Notes: a model not told the origin generated them from the sequence alone. DNA of 64,000 nt from JBGVSA01 sp049840475 (GCA_049840475.1 JASGKX010000001.1:1364001-1428000); one strand, 5' to 3'. Counted from the stretch's first letter, positions 27,082-36,958 are shown. Numbers and translations: made by a program.

Positions 27082-29841
27082 CTACACCGTCGGTGCAGAC
27101 GACATCAGTGCCGTGACCTGGTCTGCCGGCATCGGGCGGCCCAGCAGGTAACCCTGCGCCTCGTCGCAGCCACACGCGCGCAACGCGCCCAGGACTGGGC
27201 CTTCTTCCACGCCTTCGGCCACGACACGTAGCCCCAGGCTGTGAGCCAGGGCGATGGTGGAGCGCACGATGATGGCGTCCTGCTCGTCGTTGAGCATGTC
27301 TTCAACGAACGATCGGTCGATCTTTAGCGACGTCAGCGGCAGCCGGCGCAGATAGGCCAGCGACGAATAGCCGGTGCCGAAGTCGTCGATGGACAGGCGC
27401 ATGCCTTCGGCCACCAGCCGGTCGGCGACCGCCAGCGCACGATCCGGGTCGCCGATCAGCGCCGTCTCGGTGATTTCCAGCTGCAGGGCTGCCGGCGGCA
27501 GCCCGTATTCATCCAGCAACTCGGCCAGCGCGTCCGGCAAGGTCACGTCGAGCAGGTTGCGCGTGGACAGGTTGATCGCCACCGACACGTCGAGCCCAGC
27601 GTCGCGCCACATGCGCAACTGGCGCAGCGCCTGACGCGCAACCCACAGCGTGAGCGGGCGGATCAAGTCGCTGGTTTCGGCGTAGGGAATGAACTCGGCC
27701 GGCGCGATGCGGCCCAGCGTCGGGTGTTCCCAGCGCACCAATGCCTCGCAGCCGCTCCAGCGGCCCGACACCAGATCGAGCTTGGGTTGGTAGTGCAGCA
27801 CCAATTGATCGGCCTGGATGGCCGAACCCAGCTCGGTGATCATCGCCAGCCGGCGCGGATTGTGAGTGTCGTACTGCGGGTCGAACACGCTGATGCCGCC
27901 GACCTTGCTCTTGGCTTCGTACATGGCTACGTCGGCGCAACGCAGCAGCGCGTGGCTCGATTCGCCGTGCGTGGGGTAGAGCGACACGCCGACCGAAGCG
28001 CCCAGTTCGAGCGCGATGCCCTGCACGTCGAAGGGCTGGCGCAGCATGGTGCCCAGCAGCGCCGCGAAGGCGTTGGCCTGTTCCTGTCGCCCCTCGCTGG
28101 GCAGAAGCACGGCGAATTCGTCGCCACCCAGCCGTGCCAGCGTTGCGCCGAATGGGGCGGTGGCCGAGCGCAGGCGATCCGCCACCAGCTTGAGCAGATG
28201 GTCGCCGGAATGGTGGCCGAGCGTGTCGTTCACTTCCTTGAAGCGGTTCAGGTCCAGCAGCAACAGCGCCACGCCGGTGCCGGTGTGCTTTGCCTGTTCG
28301 ATGGCGGCGGTGGTTTCGCGGTGCAGTTGCGCGCGGTTGGGCAGGCCGGTGAGCGAATCGTGCATGGCCTGATATTCGAGGTCCTGCACGTGGCGAGCAT
28401 TGGCCAGCGCCAGCGCCACCGTCTGGCAGACGGCGTTGAGCGTATCGAGGTCAGAATGGGCTAGCGAGCCGACGCCCTGGCGGAACAGCAGACTGATGAC
28501 GCCAAACGATTCGTCGCGGTAGATCAGCGGCATCGACACCAACGAGCGAATGCCATTGGCAATCAGTTTGCTCTTGCCGGTGGGCGTGATGCGCGGCTCG
28601 GCAGAAATGTCCTGGCAGACCATGATGCGGCGAGCCTGCAGGGCTTCGCCTGCAAGACTGCCGCTGAGCGAGATCATCGGCTCGGTGTTGGTCAGTTCGG
28701 TGGCCCCCGGCCCAAGGCACGCGATCCGGTGCAGGTGGTCCTGGTCGGCACCGATGCGGAAGAAGCTGACGATATCCGCACGCCGCAGCAGATGCAGGAC
28801 ACGTACGGTTTCTTCGGCGATCAGTGTGATGTCGGTGATGCCGTGCAGGCGGCGTGCGAGGCTGTTTACGACCTGCAGCGCGTTGTTGCGTTGTTCGAGT
28901 TGCTTCTGGGCCTGCGCGCGGGCGCGTTCGGCGCGCTGGCGATCGGTGATGTCGCGCACGATGGCCAGGGTGAAGGCTTCATGCCCAAGCGCAATGGCGG
29001 TCAGGCTGATTTCCGCATCGAACACCGATCCGTCGAGCCGGCGGTGCGACCATTCAAAGAACTGCGGCTCGCCTTCGAGCGCGCGGCGGATCATGACGCT
29101 GGCTTTTTCCGGCGAAGACTGACCGTCGCGCTGGGTGGGCGGCGAAATATCCTGCGGCCGCATGCTGCGCAGTTGCTCGCTGTTGCAGGCGAACATTTCG
29201 GCCGCGCGCTGGTTGCAGTCGATGATCTCGTCGCCGCGCAGCGTGAAGATGGCGTCGCCGGCCAGTTCAAACAGCCGGCGGTAGCGTTCTTCGCTGTCCT
29301 TCAGTTCGTGGAACACCAAGAGCTGCGACACAAGGTCGGCCACCGAGATGGCGAAGGATTGTTCCTCGCGGCTCCACAGCCGCGCGCTGCCAAGATGTTC
29401 GATGCAGATCGCGCCGCTGAGACGTCCGGCTTTGTGGAGCGCCGCGTCCAGCATTGCGCCGACCCCGTTGGGAATCAGGTAGCCGGCAGCCAGTTCGCTG
29501 GTGCGTTGATCATTGACCGCGTCGGTCGCGTCGATCAGGCGAGCGCTGTCCAGCGCGTGCAGGTACAGCGGCGCGTGGTCGAGTGCTACCGGGTCGATGT
29601 GTTCGAAGGCGCAATGCGTGGCCAGATAGTGCACGCCGCATTCCAGCGCGCGGCCATCCGGGCGCATCAGCCAGATGCCAGCGCGGCCCACGCGCATCGT
29701 CTCGGTCAGGCACACGGCCACGTACCGCAAGGCCGCTTCGAGGTCGGTCTCCCACAGCGCAGCATCCTTCGACAGACGGATAAAAGCCGTCTGGAGGCGA
29801 TGCGAAAGGCTGTCGATGGTGTCGACCGATGGGAGGCTCAT
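27082..29841 (-). CDS. GAF-PAS-GAF-GGDEF-EAL cyclic-di-GMP protein
   Basis: A 919-residue soluble protein: GAF (about 15-180), PAS (about 195-310), GAF (about 335-490), GGDEF (about 505-665) and EAL (about 680-915). The cyclase loop is intact (RLGGDEFAVLL) but the RxxD I-site is absent. The phosphodiesterase domain looks complete: EALVRWEHP, LEITETALIG, DDFGTGYSSLAYL, KIDRSFVEDM and VAEGVEE. It may therefore both make and break c-di-GMP, with the balance set by the sensor domains. It is a single gene, divergent from nothing, 148 bases after phaC on the same strand. Confidence 0.92.
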   Translation of the reverse strand: MSLPSVDTIDSLSHRLQTAFIRLSKDAALWETDLEAALRYVAVCLTETMRVGRAGIWLMRPDGRALECGVHYLATHCAFEHIDPVALDHAPLYLHALDSARLIDATDAVNDQRTSELAAGYLIPNGVGAMLDAALHKAGRLSGAICIEHLGSARLWSREEQSFAISVADLVSQLLVFHELKDSEERYRRLFELAGDAIFTLRGDEIIDCNQRAAEMFACNSEQLRSMRPQDISPPTQRDGQSSPEKASVMIRRALEGEPQFFEWSHRRLDGSVFDAEISLTAIALGHEAFTLAIVRDITDRQRAERARAQAQKQLEQRNNALQVVNSLARRLHGITDITLIAEETVRVLHLLRRADIVSFFRIGADQDHLHRIACLGPGATELTNTEPMISLSGSLAGEALQARRIMVCQDISAEPRITPTGKSKLIANGIRSLVSMPLIYRDESFGVISLLFRQGVGSLAHSDLDTLNAVCQTVALALANARHVQDLEYQAMHDSLTGLPNRAQLHRETTAAIEQAKHTGTGVALLLLDLNRFKEVNDTLGHHSGDHLLKLVADRLRSATAPFGATLARLGGDEFAVLLPSEGRQEQANAFAALLGTMLRQPFDVQGIALELGASVGVSLYPTHGESSHALLRCADVAMYEAKSKVGGISVFDPQYDTHNPRRLAMITELGSAIQADQLVLHYQPKLDLVSGRWSGCEALVRWEHPTLGRIAPAEFIPYAETSDLIRPLTLWVARQALRQLRMWRDAGLDVSVAINLSTRNLLDVTLPDALAELLDEYGLPPAALQLEITETALIGDPDRALAVADRLVAEGMRLSIDDFGTGYSSLAYLRRLPLTSLKIDRSFVEDMLNDEQDAIIVRSTIALAHSLGLRVVAEGVEEGPVLGALRACGCDEAQGYLLGRPMPADQVTALMSSAPTV

Positions 29842-29989
29842 GATCCGGGCGAATAGGGCACGAAATCATGGTATCGACGGAAAATATGGAAACTGAAGGG
29901 GAAATGTCGGAAATGTCAGGCCGCTTTGGCCGGGTTGCCCGATGGGGCATGCGCGGCCGGCGTTGCACCGGCCACGGCGAGGTGCGCGC

Positions 29990-31810
29990 TTAGCGGACGG
30001 TCTTGTCCAGGCGGAGCTTGACGTACGATCCCGGCGCTTCATCCAGCGGCGGCAGGGGGCCGGCAGCCGGGTCGCGGGCTGCGATCTGGGTGTCGTCCTG
30101 CGCCACCAGCCACGCGTTCCAGTCGGTCCACCATGAGCCGTCATGCTGGGTCGCGGAGGTCAGCCAGTCGTCCGGCGACGGCGGCAGCTTGCCCGCGTCG
30201 TTCACCCAGAAGCCGTATTTGTTCGCCACCGGCGGGTTGACGATGCCCGCGATGTGGCCCGAGCCGCCCAGCACGAAGCGCACCGGTCCGCCCAGCAATT
30301 GCGTGCCGAGGTAGGTGGTCTTCCACGGGGCGATGTGGTCTTCCTTGGTGCTGATGAAGTAGGCCGGCACCTTGATCTTGGAAAGATCGATCGGCGTTCC
30401 CAGTAATGTGACTCCACCCGGCTCGCGCAGCGCATTGCGCATATACATATTGCGCAGGTAGAAGCTGTGCATCTTGGCTGGCATACGCGTGGCGTCGGAG
30501 TTCCAGTACAGCAGGTCGAACGGGAACGGGTCCTTGCCCAGCAGGTAGTTATTTACGACGAACGACCAGATCAGGTCGTTGGCGCGAAGCATATTGAAGG
30601 TGTTGGCCATCTCGCTGCCTTCGAGATAGCCGCGTTCGGACATTTTGCGTTCGAGATTGGTAACCTGATCTTCGTCGATGAACACGCCCAGTTCGCCCGG
30701 TTCGGAGAAGTCCGTTAGCGTGGTCAGGAAGGTCGTCGAGGCGATGCGCTTGTCTTTCTTGGCCGCCATGTAGGCCGCCGCCGCCGACAGCAGCGTGCCG
30801 CCCAGGCAATAACCGACGGCGTTGATCTCGGTGGCGCCGGTCTGCTTGCAGACGGCACCGACGGCGTCGATCACGCCTTCCTGCAGGTAGTCTTCGAACT
30901 GCTTTTCGGCCAGGCGGGCGTCCGGATTGACCCAACTGATGACGAACACCGTGTGGCCTTGGTCGACTGACCACTTCACGAAGGAATTCTTCTCGCGCAG
31001 ATCGAGGATGTAGTACTTGTTGATCCACGGCGGCACGATCATCAGCGGGCGCTTATAGACCTTGGTCGTGGTCGGCGTGTACTGCAGCAACTGGATCAGA
31101 TCGTTCTGGAACACCACCTTGCCCGGCGTGGTCCCGACGTTCTTGCCTAGCTCGAAGGCGTCGGTGTCAGTCATGCGGATACGCAACTGGCCGTCACCGT
31201 CTTCGATGTCGCGCAGCAGGTTGTTGAAGCCTTTGACGAGGTTCTGGCCGTGCGATTGCACGGTGGTGCGCATCACTTCGGGGTTGGTCAGCACAAAGTT
31301 GCTGGGCGAGAGCGCGTCCACGTACTGACGGGTGAAGAAGTTCACCTTCTTCTGGGTGTTTTCATCCAGCCCTTCGACGCCCGCAACGGTGTCGTGAACG
31401 TGGCGTGCGGCAATCAGGTAGGACTGTTTGATGAAGTCGAACAGAAAGTGGTCTTGCCAGGCATCGTCGCGGAAGCGCTTGTCGTCCTTGGCAGGCGCGG
31501 CGACGGGTGCCGACGCCAGCCCCATGAAACGCTGCATCGAGTTCTGCCACAGCGAGAAGTAATCCCACGCCAGCGACCATTGTGCCTGCGCCAGGCGCAT
31601 CGGATTGGCGAGCAGTTTGGCGGTCATGTCCATGAACGCCTGCGCCAGACCCAACTCATCGTCGCAGGGCTTGATGCCTTTCTGCATCTGGCGCTGCATG
31701 TGCTCGGTCAGCAGCTTGGAGCTGCGCCGGGCCACGTCGGCGTAGGTTTGCGCTATCTCTTGCGGATCGGGCATGGTTGCCGTTTCGGCTTCGTTCTGCT
31801 TGGTCAACAT
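29990..31810 (-). CDS. phaC: Class I poly(3-hydroxyalkanoate) synthase
   Basis: A 606-residue cytoplasmic enzyme that polymerises short-chain 3-hydroxyacyl-CoA into PHA granules. The lipase-like box GYCLGG holds the nucleophile C335, and D491 (KEDHIAPW) and H519 (GGSGHIAGI) complete the triad. An N-terminal domain of about 200 residues is typical of class I. AGGAG precedes the ATG at 31810. phaA and phaB are not adjacent, so this may be a second or stand-alone synthase. The upstream neighbour on the same strand is an MBL-fold hydrolase. Confidence 0.95.
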   Translation of the reverse strand: MLTKQNEAETATMPDPQEIAQTYADVARRSSKLLTEHMQRQMQKGIKPCDDELGLAQAFMDMTAKLLANPMRLAQAQWSLAWDYFSLWQNSMQRFMGLASAPVAAPAKDDKRFRDDAWQDHFLFDFIKQSYLIAARHVHDTVAGVEGLDENTQKKVNFFTRQYVDALSPSNFVLTNPEVMRTTVQSHGQNLVKGFNNLLRDIEDGDGQLRIRMTDTDAFELGKNVGTTPGKVVFQNDLIQLLQYTPTTTKVYKRPLMIVPPWINKYYILDLREKNSFVKWSVDQGHTVFVISWVNPDARLAEKQFEDYLQEGVIDAVGAVCKQTGATEINAVGYCLGGTLLSAAAAYMAAKKDKRIASTTFLTTLTDFSEPGELGVFIDEDQVTNLERKMSERGYLEGSEMANTFNMLRANDLIWSFVVNNYLLGKDPFPFDLLYWNSDATRMPAKMHSFYLRNMYMRNALREPGGVTLLGTPIDLSKIKVPAYFISTKEDHIAPWKTTYLGTQLLGGPVRFVLGGSGHIAGIVNPPVANKYGFWVNDAGKLPPSPDDWLTSATQHDGSWWTDWNAWLVAQDDTQIAARDPAAGPLPPLDEAPGSYVKLRLDKTVR

Positions 31811-32017
31811 GGAACTGCGCTCCTGAACACGGGTTTAGGGGGCGAAGCTTGTGCCGGCAATGGCCAGCGTTTTAGAACCTGTCCCCGATCTTACTGCGAG
31901 GTCGTGACCGGGGCGCACGTGCTGCCTGGAATCCTGGTTGATTATTCATCAACCCCGGTTCCTGTACCGCTCTTCATGCCGCCGCCGACCTGTCACCGCA
32001 AGGTCGTGAGCAGGTTC

Positions 32018-33040
32018 TCAGGTCACCGCTACAAAGCGGACCCTGTTACCGTCTTCGATGCGCCGCACGGAGCCGCGCACCATCAATTGGTTCAAGTGCG
32101 CGATGGCTTCGCCCATGGCAAACATCACCTGATGCGAGTCCAGTTCGCGCGGGAACAGCACCGGCAATACTTCGGCCGCGCTGCGCGGCACGTCGAGCGC
32201 GGCGAGCAACGTAGCATCGCGCTCTTCATGGTGTGCTTCAAGTTGGGCAATGCGCGCATGGACGCCAAAGAAGGGCGCACCATGCGAGGGCAGCACCAGC
32301 GTGTCGGCCGGCAGCGGCGCGAAGCGGCGGACCGAGTCCAGAAAACGGCTCACCGAATCTTCGTCGGGCAGCGCTGCGGGCACGTTGACGTTAGTCGTGA
32401 TGCGCGGCAACAGCATGTCGCCCGAGATCAACACACCCAGTCCGGCGCAATACAAGGCCATGTGCTCTGGTGAATGTCCGTAGCCGACGATGGCCTCCCA
32501 CGTGTGGGTGCCGATCCGCAGCCGGTCGCCAGCCACGATGCGCCGGTACGCGCGCGGCAGCTCGGGTACGCCACGCGCATACACATTGCCACGTCGCGCC
32601 AGCCGGCCACAGCGATCCTCGTCCAGTCCGTGGCGGCGGAAATGATCCACCATGGCCGCGACGTCGTAGCCGGCGGTTTCGTGGAGCAAGGTATGGGCCA
32701 ACAGATATTCACCCGTGCTCATCCAGACCGGCGCGCCGCTCAGGCGGGACAGCCATTCGGCATTACCCACGTGGTCGGGGTGGTAGTGGGTGACGATGAT
32801 CTGCGTCACCGGCTTGTCCAACGTTGCCAGCACGGCATCCCACGCCGCACGGGAGGCATCGTCGCCCAGGCCGGTATCGACGATAGCGATGCCCGGGCCA
32901 TCTTCGATCAACCACAAGTTGATGTGATTGAGCGCAAAGGGTAGCGCCATGCGCAGCCAGGCGACGCCGGGTGCCACGGTTTGGGGGGCAGCGCCTTCCG
33001 GGCTTGTGCCGAAGGGGTATTCAAGCGAGTCAGGATTCAC
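32018..33040 (-). CDS. Metallo-beta-lactamase-fold hydrolase with C-terminal winged helix
   Basis: About 340 residues. The MBL motif THYHPDHVG, a second histidine in YGHSPEHMAL and an aspartate in LISGDMLLP supply the metal ligands. The C-terminal VLPVLFPRELDSHQVMFAMG and MVRGSVRRI resemble the winged-helix tail of LACTB2-like proteins. The substrate is unknown; relatives are thioesterases, lactonases or nucleases. The start is uncertain: a GTG at 33040 (VNPDSLEYPFG) fits the family; an ATG at 33154 would add 38 residues. Divergent from an SDR gene. Confidence 0.8.
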   Translation of the reverse strand: MNPDSLEYPFGTSPEGAAPQTVAPGVAWLRMALPFALNHINLWLIEDGPGIAIVDTGLGDDASRAAWDAVLATLDKPVTQIIVTHYHPDHVGNAEWLSRLSGAPVWMSTGEYLLAHTLLHETAGYDVAAMVDHFRRHGLDEDRCGRLARRGNVYARGVPELPRAYRRIVAGDRLRIGTHTWEAIVGYGHSPEHMALYCAGLGVLISGDMLLPRITTNVNVPAALPDEDSVSRFLDSVRRFAPLPADTLVLPSHGAPFFGVHARIAQLEAHHEERDATLLAALDVPRSAAEVLPVLFPRELDSHQVMFAMGEAIAHLNQLMVRGSVRRIEDGNRVRFVAVT

Positions 33041-33185
33041 GTTGGGGCTGGCTGTATGGCTGTTGTCGTTCGATTGTAGCGCCCAGTTTTGCGGCGACGC
33101 CGAAAAACGGCCCCGGCGGGCTGCACACCCAAGGTCTTCGTCCAGGCTGTGCATAATCGGGGCTTGTTCGTGACGAGATGCATCC

Positions 33186-33860
33186 ATGCAAGACGTTCTT
33201 ATTGCCGGTGCCAGTCGCGGCCTCGGGCTGGAGTTGGCTGTGCAGTACGCCGCCGAGGGTTGGCACGTGATCGCGGGTTGCCGCCATCCCGAAGAGGCGC
33301 GCGGCTGGTTGCCCGCCGGGGTGGACGTGCAAGCGCTGGACGTGATGCGCGCGGAGTCCGTGGCCGCGCTGGCCTGGCATTGCGACGATGTGCCGTTACC
33401 TTTGCTGGTCATCAGCGCCGGGTTGGCCGGGCCGGCGGCGCAGCGCTTCCTGGCGCCGGGCGACGCCGAATTCGACGCGGTCATGCGTACCAATGTGCTG
33501 GGCGCCATGCGCCTGATTCAGGCCGTTGCGCCGGCCGTTGCGCAGGCGCGTGGCCGTATCGTGGTGCTGTCGTCCGAACTGGGCTCATTGCGGGCGACGG
33601 CCGATGCGAGTCTGCCGCTATATCGCATGGCCTGCGCAGCGGTGAATATGGTGGTGCGCATGGCAGCGGCCGAGTTCGGGCCGCTTGGCGTCACCGTGGC
33701 GAGCGTCCATCCGGGCAGTGTGCGCACCGACATGGGGGGCGCTGAGGCCGAATTGCCCGTGGGTGAAGCAGTTGAACGGCTGCGGCGGCTCATTGAAACG
33801 CTCGAGGTGCGTCATAACGGACAGTTTCTGTCGATCGATGGCCGTACGCTCGACTGGTAG
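33186..33860 (+). CDS. Short-chain dehydrogenase/reductase family protein lacking the catalytic lysine
   Basis: A 224-residue Rossmann-fold protein. The cofactor loop is GASRGLGLE (residues 8-16), and VISAGLAGPAA replaces the usual NNAG region. The serine is present in IVVLSSELGSL. The active-site segment reads LYRMACAAVN, so the Tyr is kept but the Lys of YxxxK is Cys. It may bind nucleotide without normal dehydrogenase chemistry. It is the first gene of a plus-strand run of four. The C-terminus FLSIDGRTLDW is typical for the family. Confidence 0.85.
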   Translation: MQDVLIAGASRGLGLELAVQYAAEGWHVIAGCRHPEEARGWLPAGVDVQALDVMRAESVAALAWHCDDVPLPLLVISAGLAGPAAQRFLAPGDAEFDAVMRTNVLGAMRLIQAVAPAVAQARGRIVVLSSELGSLRATADASLPLYRMACAAVNMVVRMAAAEFGPLGVTVASVHPGSVRTDMGGAEAELPVGEAVERLRRLIETLEVRHNGQFLSIDGRTLDW

Positions 33861-33927
33861 CGGAACTGCCCGTAGCATTGGCCCTCAGCGCCGGATGAAC
33901 GCCTGGCCTTTTCACATAAGAGACACC

Positions 33928-34527
33928 ATGGCCCCAATCGACTTCTACTTCGACTTTTCGTCTCCGTACGGTTACCTGGCTTCTGAATTGATCGACGATC
34001 TGGCTGCGCGCCACGATCGGCCGGTCGTGTGGCATCCGATTTTGTTGGGGGTGGCGTTCAAAGCCACGGGCGCGGCGCCCTTGCCCCAGATTCCGCTCAA
34101 GGGCGACTACGCCCTGCGCGACTTCGCTCGCTCGGCGCGCTTTCTGGGCATCCCCTACTCGCATCCGTCGAACTTCCCCGTGCCGACGCAGCACGCAGCG
34201 CGCACCTTCCTGTGGTTGCAGGACCGCGACCCCGATCAGGCTCGGGCTTTTGCGCACGCGGCCTATCGTGCGTGCTTTACGGCGAATGTGAACATCGCTG
34301 AACTGGACCGTGTACTGGAGATTGCCGCCGACGTCGGTGCCAATCGACATGAGCTTGGCCAGGCGCTGGCTGAAGCGGCGCTCAAGGAGCGGCTCAAGGC
34401 CGAGGTCGAGCTGGCCATGGCGCGCGGCGTGTTCGGCTCTCCGTTCTTCATTGTTGAAGGCGAGCCGTTCTGGGGCGTGGATCGTTTGCCTCATCTCGAA
34501 AAGTGGCTTGCGTCAGGCGGTTTCTGA
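33928..34527 (+). CDS. 2-hydroxychromene-2-carboxylate isomerase family (DsbA-like)
   Basis: A 199-residue thioredoxin-fold protein of the kappa-GST/HCCA isomerase group: PIDFYFDFSSPYGYLASE at the start (the SSPY motif holds the catalytic serine), RPVVWHPILLG, and GVFGSPFFIVEGEPFWGVDR near the end. These glutathione-dependent enzymes isomerise aromatic degradation intermediates, but many act on unknown substrates. Start ATG at 33928; an ATG 33 bases upstream is possible. It follows the SDR by 67 bases. Confidence 0.88.
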   Translation: MAPIDFYFDFSSPYGYLASELIDDLAARHDRPVVWHPILLGVAFKATGAAPLPQIPLKGDYALRDFARSARFLGIPYSHPSNFPVPTQHAARTFLWLQDRDPDQARAFAHAAYRACFTANVNIAELDRVLEIAADVGANRHELGQALAEAALKERLKAEVELAMARGVFGSPFFIVEGEPFWGVDRLPHLEKWLASGGF

Positions 34528-34631
34528 TCTAACCAACAGGGTAGGGCCTGCTATTTCTTTGCAAGACGAAGGCATCGTTGCCCGACACGAATGACGCGGG
34601 CTGCTGTGGTGACTTGGTCGCGTGATCTGAC

Positions 34632-35264
34632 ATGAACTGGACTCACCTCGATCTGACCCATCTCGTCGCATTGGCGGCGGCGCTCGGATTCGCCAGTGGC
34701 ATCCGGTTGTACGCGCTCGTGTTCGTGCTGGGCGCGGCCGGGCATTTTGGATGGATCGACCTGCCGTCGGGGTTGCAGGTGCTGACGCATCCGATCGTGA
34801 TGGGGGTAGCGGCCTTTCTGGCGGTGGTGGAATTTCTGGCCGACAAGATCCCCGCTGTCGATACCGTCTGGGACAGCATCCATACCTTTATTCGCCTGCC
34901 AGCCGGGGCGGCGTTGGCTGCGGGTCTGACCGGTAACGGCGCGGCGGCCACCGTAGCGATGGCGCTGTTGGGTGGTACCTTTGCCGCGACCGGCCATCTG
35001 GCCAAGACAGGCACGCGGGCCACGCTCAATACCTCGCCCGAGCCGGTGTCGAACTGGACAGCGTCGTTCGGCGAGGACGTGGTATCGCTCGGGCTGTTCT
35101 GGCTCATTGCCCATCACCCATTGGTGGCGGGCGCACTTGCTTTGGTGCTGGCCGCGATCTGTGTGTGGATCGTGCGTCGGCTGTGGCGCTCCCTGCGCCG
35201 ACTCCTGCGTAGCGCCGGTACGCTGGCGCGCTCCAATCCCGACCCTGATCGGCACGTCACCTGA
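34632..35264 (+). CDS. DUF4126 family membrane protein
   Basis: A 210-residue protein with five or six helices. FASGIRLYALVFVLGAAG, PAVDTVWDSIHTFIRLPAG and NTSPEPVSNWTASFGED are typical of DUF4126, a family of unknown function in the inner membrane. It lies in a plus-strand series between the isomerase and a DUF1289 gene. The C-terminal tail is arginine-rich and cytoplasmic. Confidence 0.85.
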   Translation: MNWTHLDLTHLVALAAALGFASGIRLYALVFVLGAAGHFGWIDLPSGLQVLTHPIVMGVAAFLAVVEFLADKIPAVDTVWDSIHTFIRLPAGAALAAGLTGNGAAATVAMALLGGTFAATGHLAKTGTRATLNTSPEPVSNWTASFGEDVVSLGLFWLIAHHPLVAGALALVLAAICVWIVRRLWRSLRRLLRSAGTLARSNPDPDRHVT

Positions 35265-35281
35265 CGACGCCAGACTCCGTA

Positions 35282-35515
35282 ATGAACGAAGAGAACTTCG
35301 ACGAAATCGCTTTGCCCGTTTCGCCCTGCGTGCGCCTGTGTTGCCTGGACAGCGAGTCAGATGTCTGCACGGGCTGTTTTCGCAGTCTTGATGAGATTCG
35401 CGCCTGGGCGGGCTCGGGCGTCGCCGAGCGTGAAACAATCCTGGGCAATTGCCTGCAGCGACGCGAAGCGCACTACGCGCGCCACGGGCTACCGCTGCAT
35501 CTGCGCGACGCCTGA
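35282..35515 (+). CDS. DUF1289 family small cysteine-rich protein
   Basis: A 77-residue protein. Four cysteines in the pattern SPCVRLCCLDSESDVCTGCFRSLDEI, followed by the invariant W in IRAWAG, define DUF1289. The cysteines may bind iron-sulfur or zinc. Function unknown. It starts 17 bases after the DUF4126 gene, ends five bases from the convergent carbonic anhydrase gene and is probably the last gene of this run. Confidence 0.88.
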   Translation: MNEENFDEIALPVSPCVRLCCLDSESDVCTGCFRSLDEIRAWAGSGVAERETILGNCLQRREAHYARHGLPLHLRDA

Positions 35516-35520
35516 GTACC

Positions 35521-36858
35521 TCAGCGCGATTCCTTGATGATGCGGCCGTTGGCCGACTGGATGGGGCGAGCGTTGTTGCGGTAGAAGCGCGTGAAGATAT
35601 CGATCTGCTCGCGCGAGATGTCCACCGGTTGTTTCATCACCAGCCACAGAATGCCTTCGGTGCACGGGGGCGTTGTCAATGACCCCATGTAGCTGAAATA
35701 CCCCTGCTCCGCCGGCAGCAGGCGCGAGATGTCCAGCGGCGCCTCGGGCTGGTACGGCTGGTTCTTTTCGAGCGGCAGATTGTTCCACAAGGTCTGCACG
35801 GCATCGTTCGGTTTGCCGGCTTTCAGCAGCACCGCGAGGATGGCGATGCGACCTTCAGTGTCGCGGTGAACGAGGTGTGCGGTCATGTCGAAGGACTGAC
35901 CATTGATGCGCTCTTCGGCCGGGTGATGGAAGTGCACACCCGTCAGCACGTAAGTGCGGCCCATGACCTTGAGCGTCGAGCCCGCCGCCACGTCAACATC
36001 GATATTGCGGCCCGAATCGACGATGGTGAATGCCGACGGCCGATAGTCGATACGGAGTGGCTCTTGATCGACCTTGATGGTGTCGCGCAGATCGATGGGC
36101 GATTGGCGCTGCCCGCGTGCGCAGGCGGCGTATTCGTTCGACAGGTGCGCCCATGACTCCGGACCGGTGTCGCCTTCGTAACTCCACGACCGAGGGGCCA
36201 CGGCTTTCGGCGTGACGCGCTGCGGGACTTCGCGTGGCGGCGCGTAGGCGATTGGCGGCGGCGGGGTCGCGCTGCCACCATTGGCTGCGTTAGCCAGGCG
36301 CTCGGCCAGGGTCGAGTCGGTGGTGGCGTCGAGCGCGACCCGCCGTGGCCTGACGGGCGGTTCGGCGGCAGCTTCGGTCTTGGCCTGATTCTGAACGGCC
36401 GCCGCCTTGCGTTCGGCCTGCGCCGCGAGACGGGTCAGCGATCTGACGGTCGCAGGCGGGGTGACCGCCGATTGGGCCGGCACTTCGCACACTTCAGAGA
36501 AAAAACGATCATCCGCCGTTCCCGCCTTGATGCCGATCGGATGGGCGTTGTCGACGCCTTCCTCGCGGATCGGACGCTCGTTGGCGTCGAAGTACACACG
36601 CTTGACGATGGTGAAGGTACGCGCTGCGCAGTCATAGCGATTCAGCGCGCGCACTTCGCGATACCCGGCCAACTGGGCCTGTGCATCCGACAGCACGATG
36701 CGACCCCACGCGACGCGGGCGCCACGCTCGGCGCGCAGCACGCTGCCGCGGTCCAGCTCGACGCGGCGCAGGCGATCGCTGGCCACCGTCATCCAGTCAG
36801 CAGACCAGGCGGGCAGAGCGATCAGCAAAGCGAGGGCAAGCACCGAGCGTGCGGGCAT
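35521..36858 (-). CDS. Alpha-type carbonic anhydrase with N-terminal extra domain
   Basis: A 445-residue exported protein. The signal peptide is MPARSVLALALLIALPAWSA. Residues about 22-130 form an extra domain resembling the surface-adhesin-E/CNP1-like module, then comes a low-complexity linker, and the alpha-CA domain is at about 225-445 (WSYEGDTGPESWAHL, QSPIDLRD). The zinc histidines are present in GVHFHHP and MTAHLVH, and the threonine loop is LTTPPCTEG. Two differences from classical enzymes: SEH becomes AEE, and the Glu that supports the third His is Thr. It should hydrate CO2 in the periplasm. The long frame upstream of 36858 runs into the thiC leader and is not used. Confidence 0.88.
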   Translation of the reverse strand: MPARSVLALALLIALPAWSADWMTVASDRLRRVELDRGSVLRAERGARVAWGRIVLSDAQAQLAGYREVRALNRYDCAARTFTIVKRVYFDANERPIREEGVDNAHPIGIKAGTADDRFFSEVCEVPAQSAVTPPATVRSLTRLAAQAERKAAAVQNQAKTEAAAEPPVRPRRVALDATTDSTLAERLANAANGGSATPPPPIAYAPPREVPQRVTPKAVAPRSWSYEGDTGPESWAHLSNEYAACARGQRQSPIDLRDTIKVDQEPLRIDYRPSAFTIVDSGRNIDVDVAAGSTLKVMGRTYVLTGVHFHHPAEERINGQSFDMTAHLVHRDTEGRIAILAVLLKAGKPNDAVQTLWNNLPLEKNQPYQPEAPLDISRLLPAEQGYFSYMGSLTTPPCTEGILWLVMKQPVDISREQIDIFTRFYRNNARPIQSANGRIIKESR

Positions 36859-36958
36859 GTTGGGGCGGGTTGTTGTTTCCTCTTTTTTCGGCCGCAACGC
36901 CCCATAACTTGAATGCCCGGTTTGCCAAAGTGAGGTTTTTTGAGTACCGTGCCGCCAT

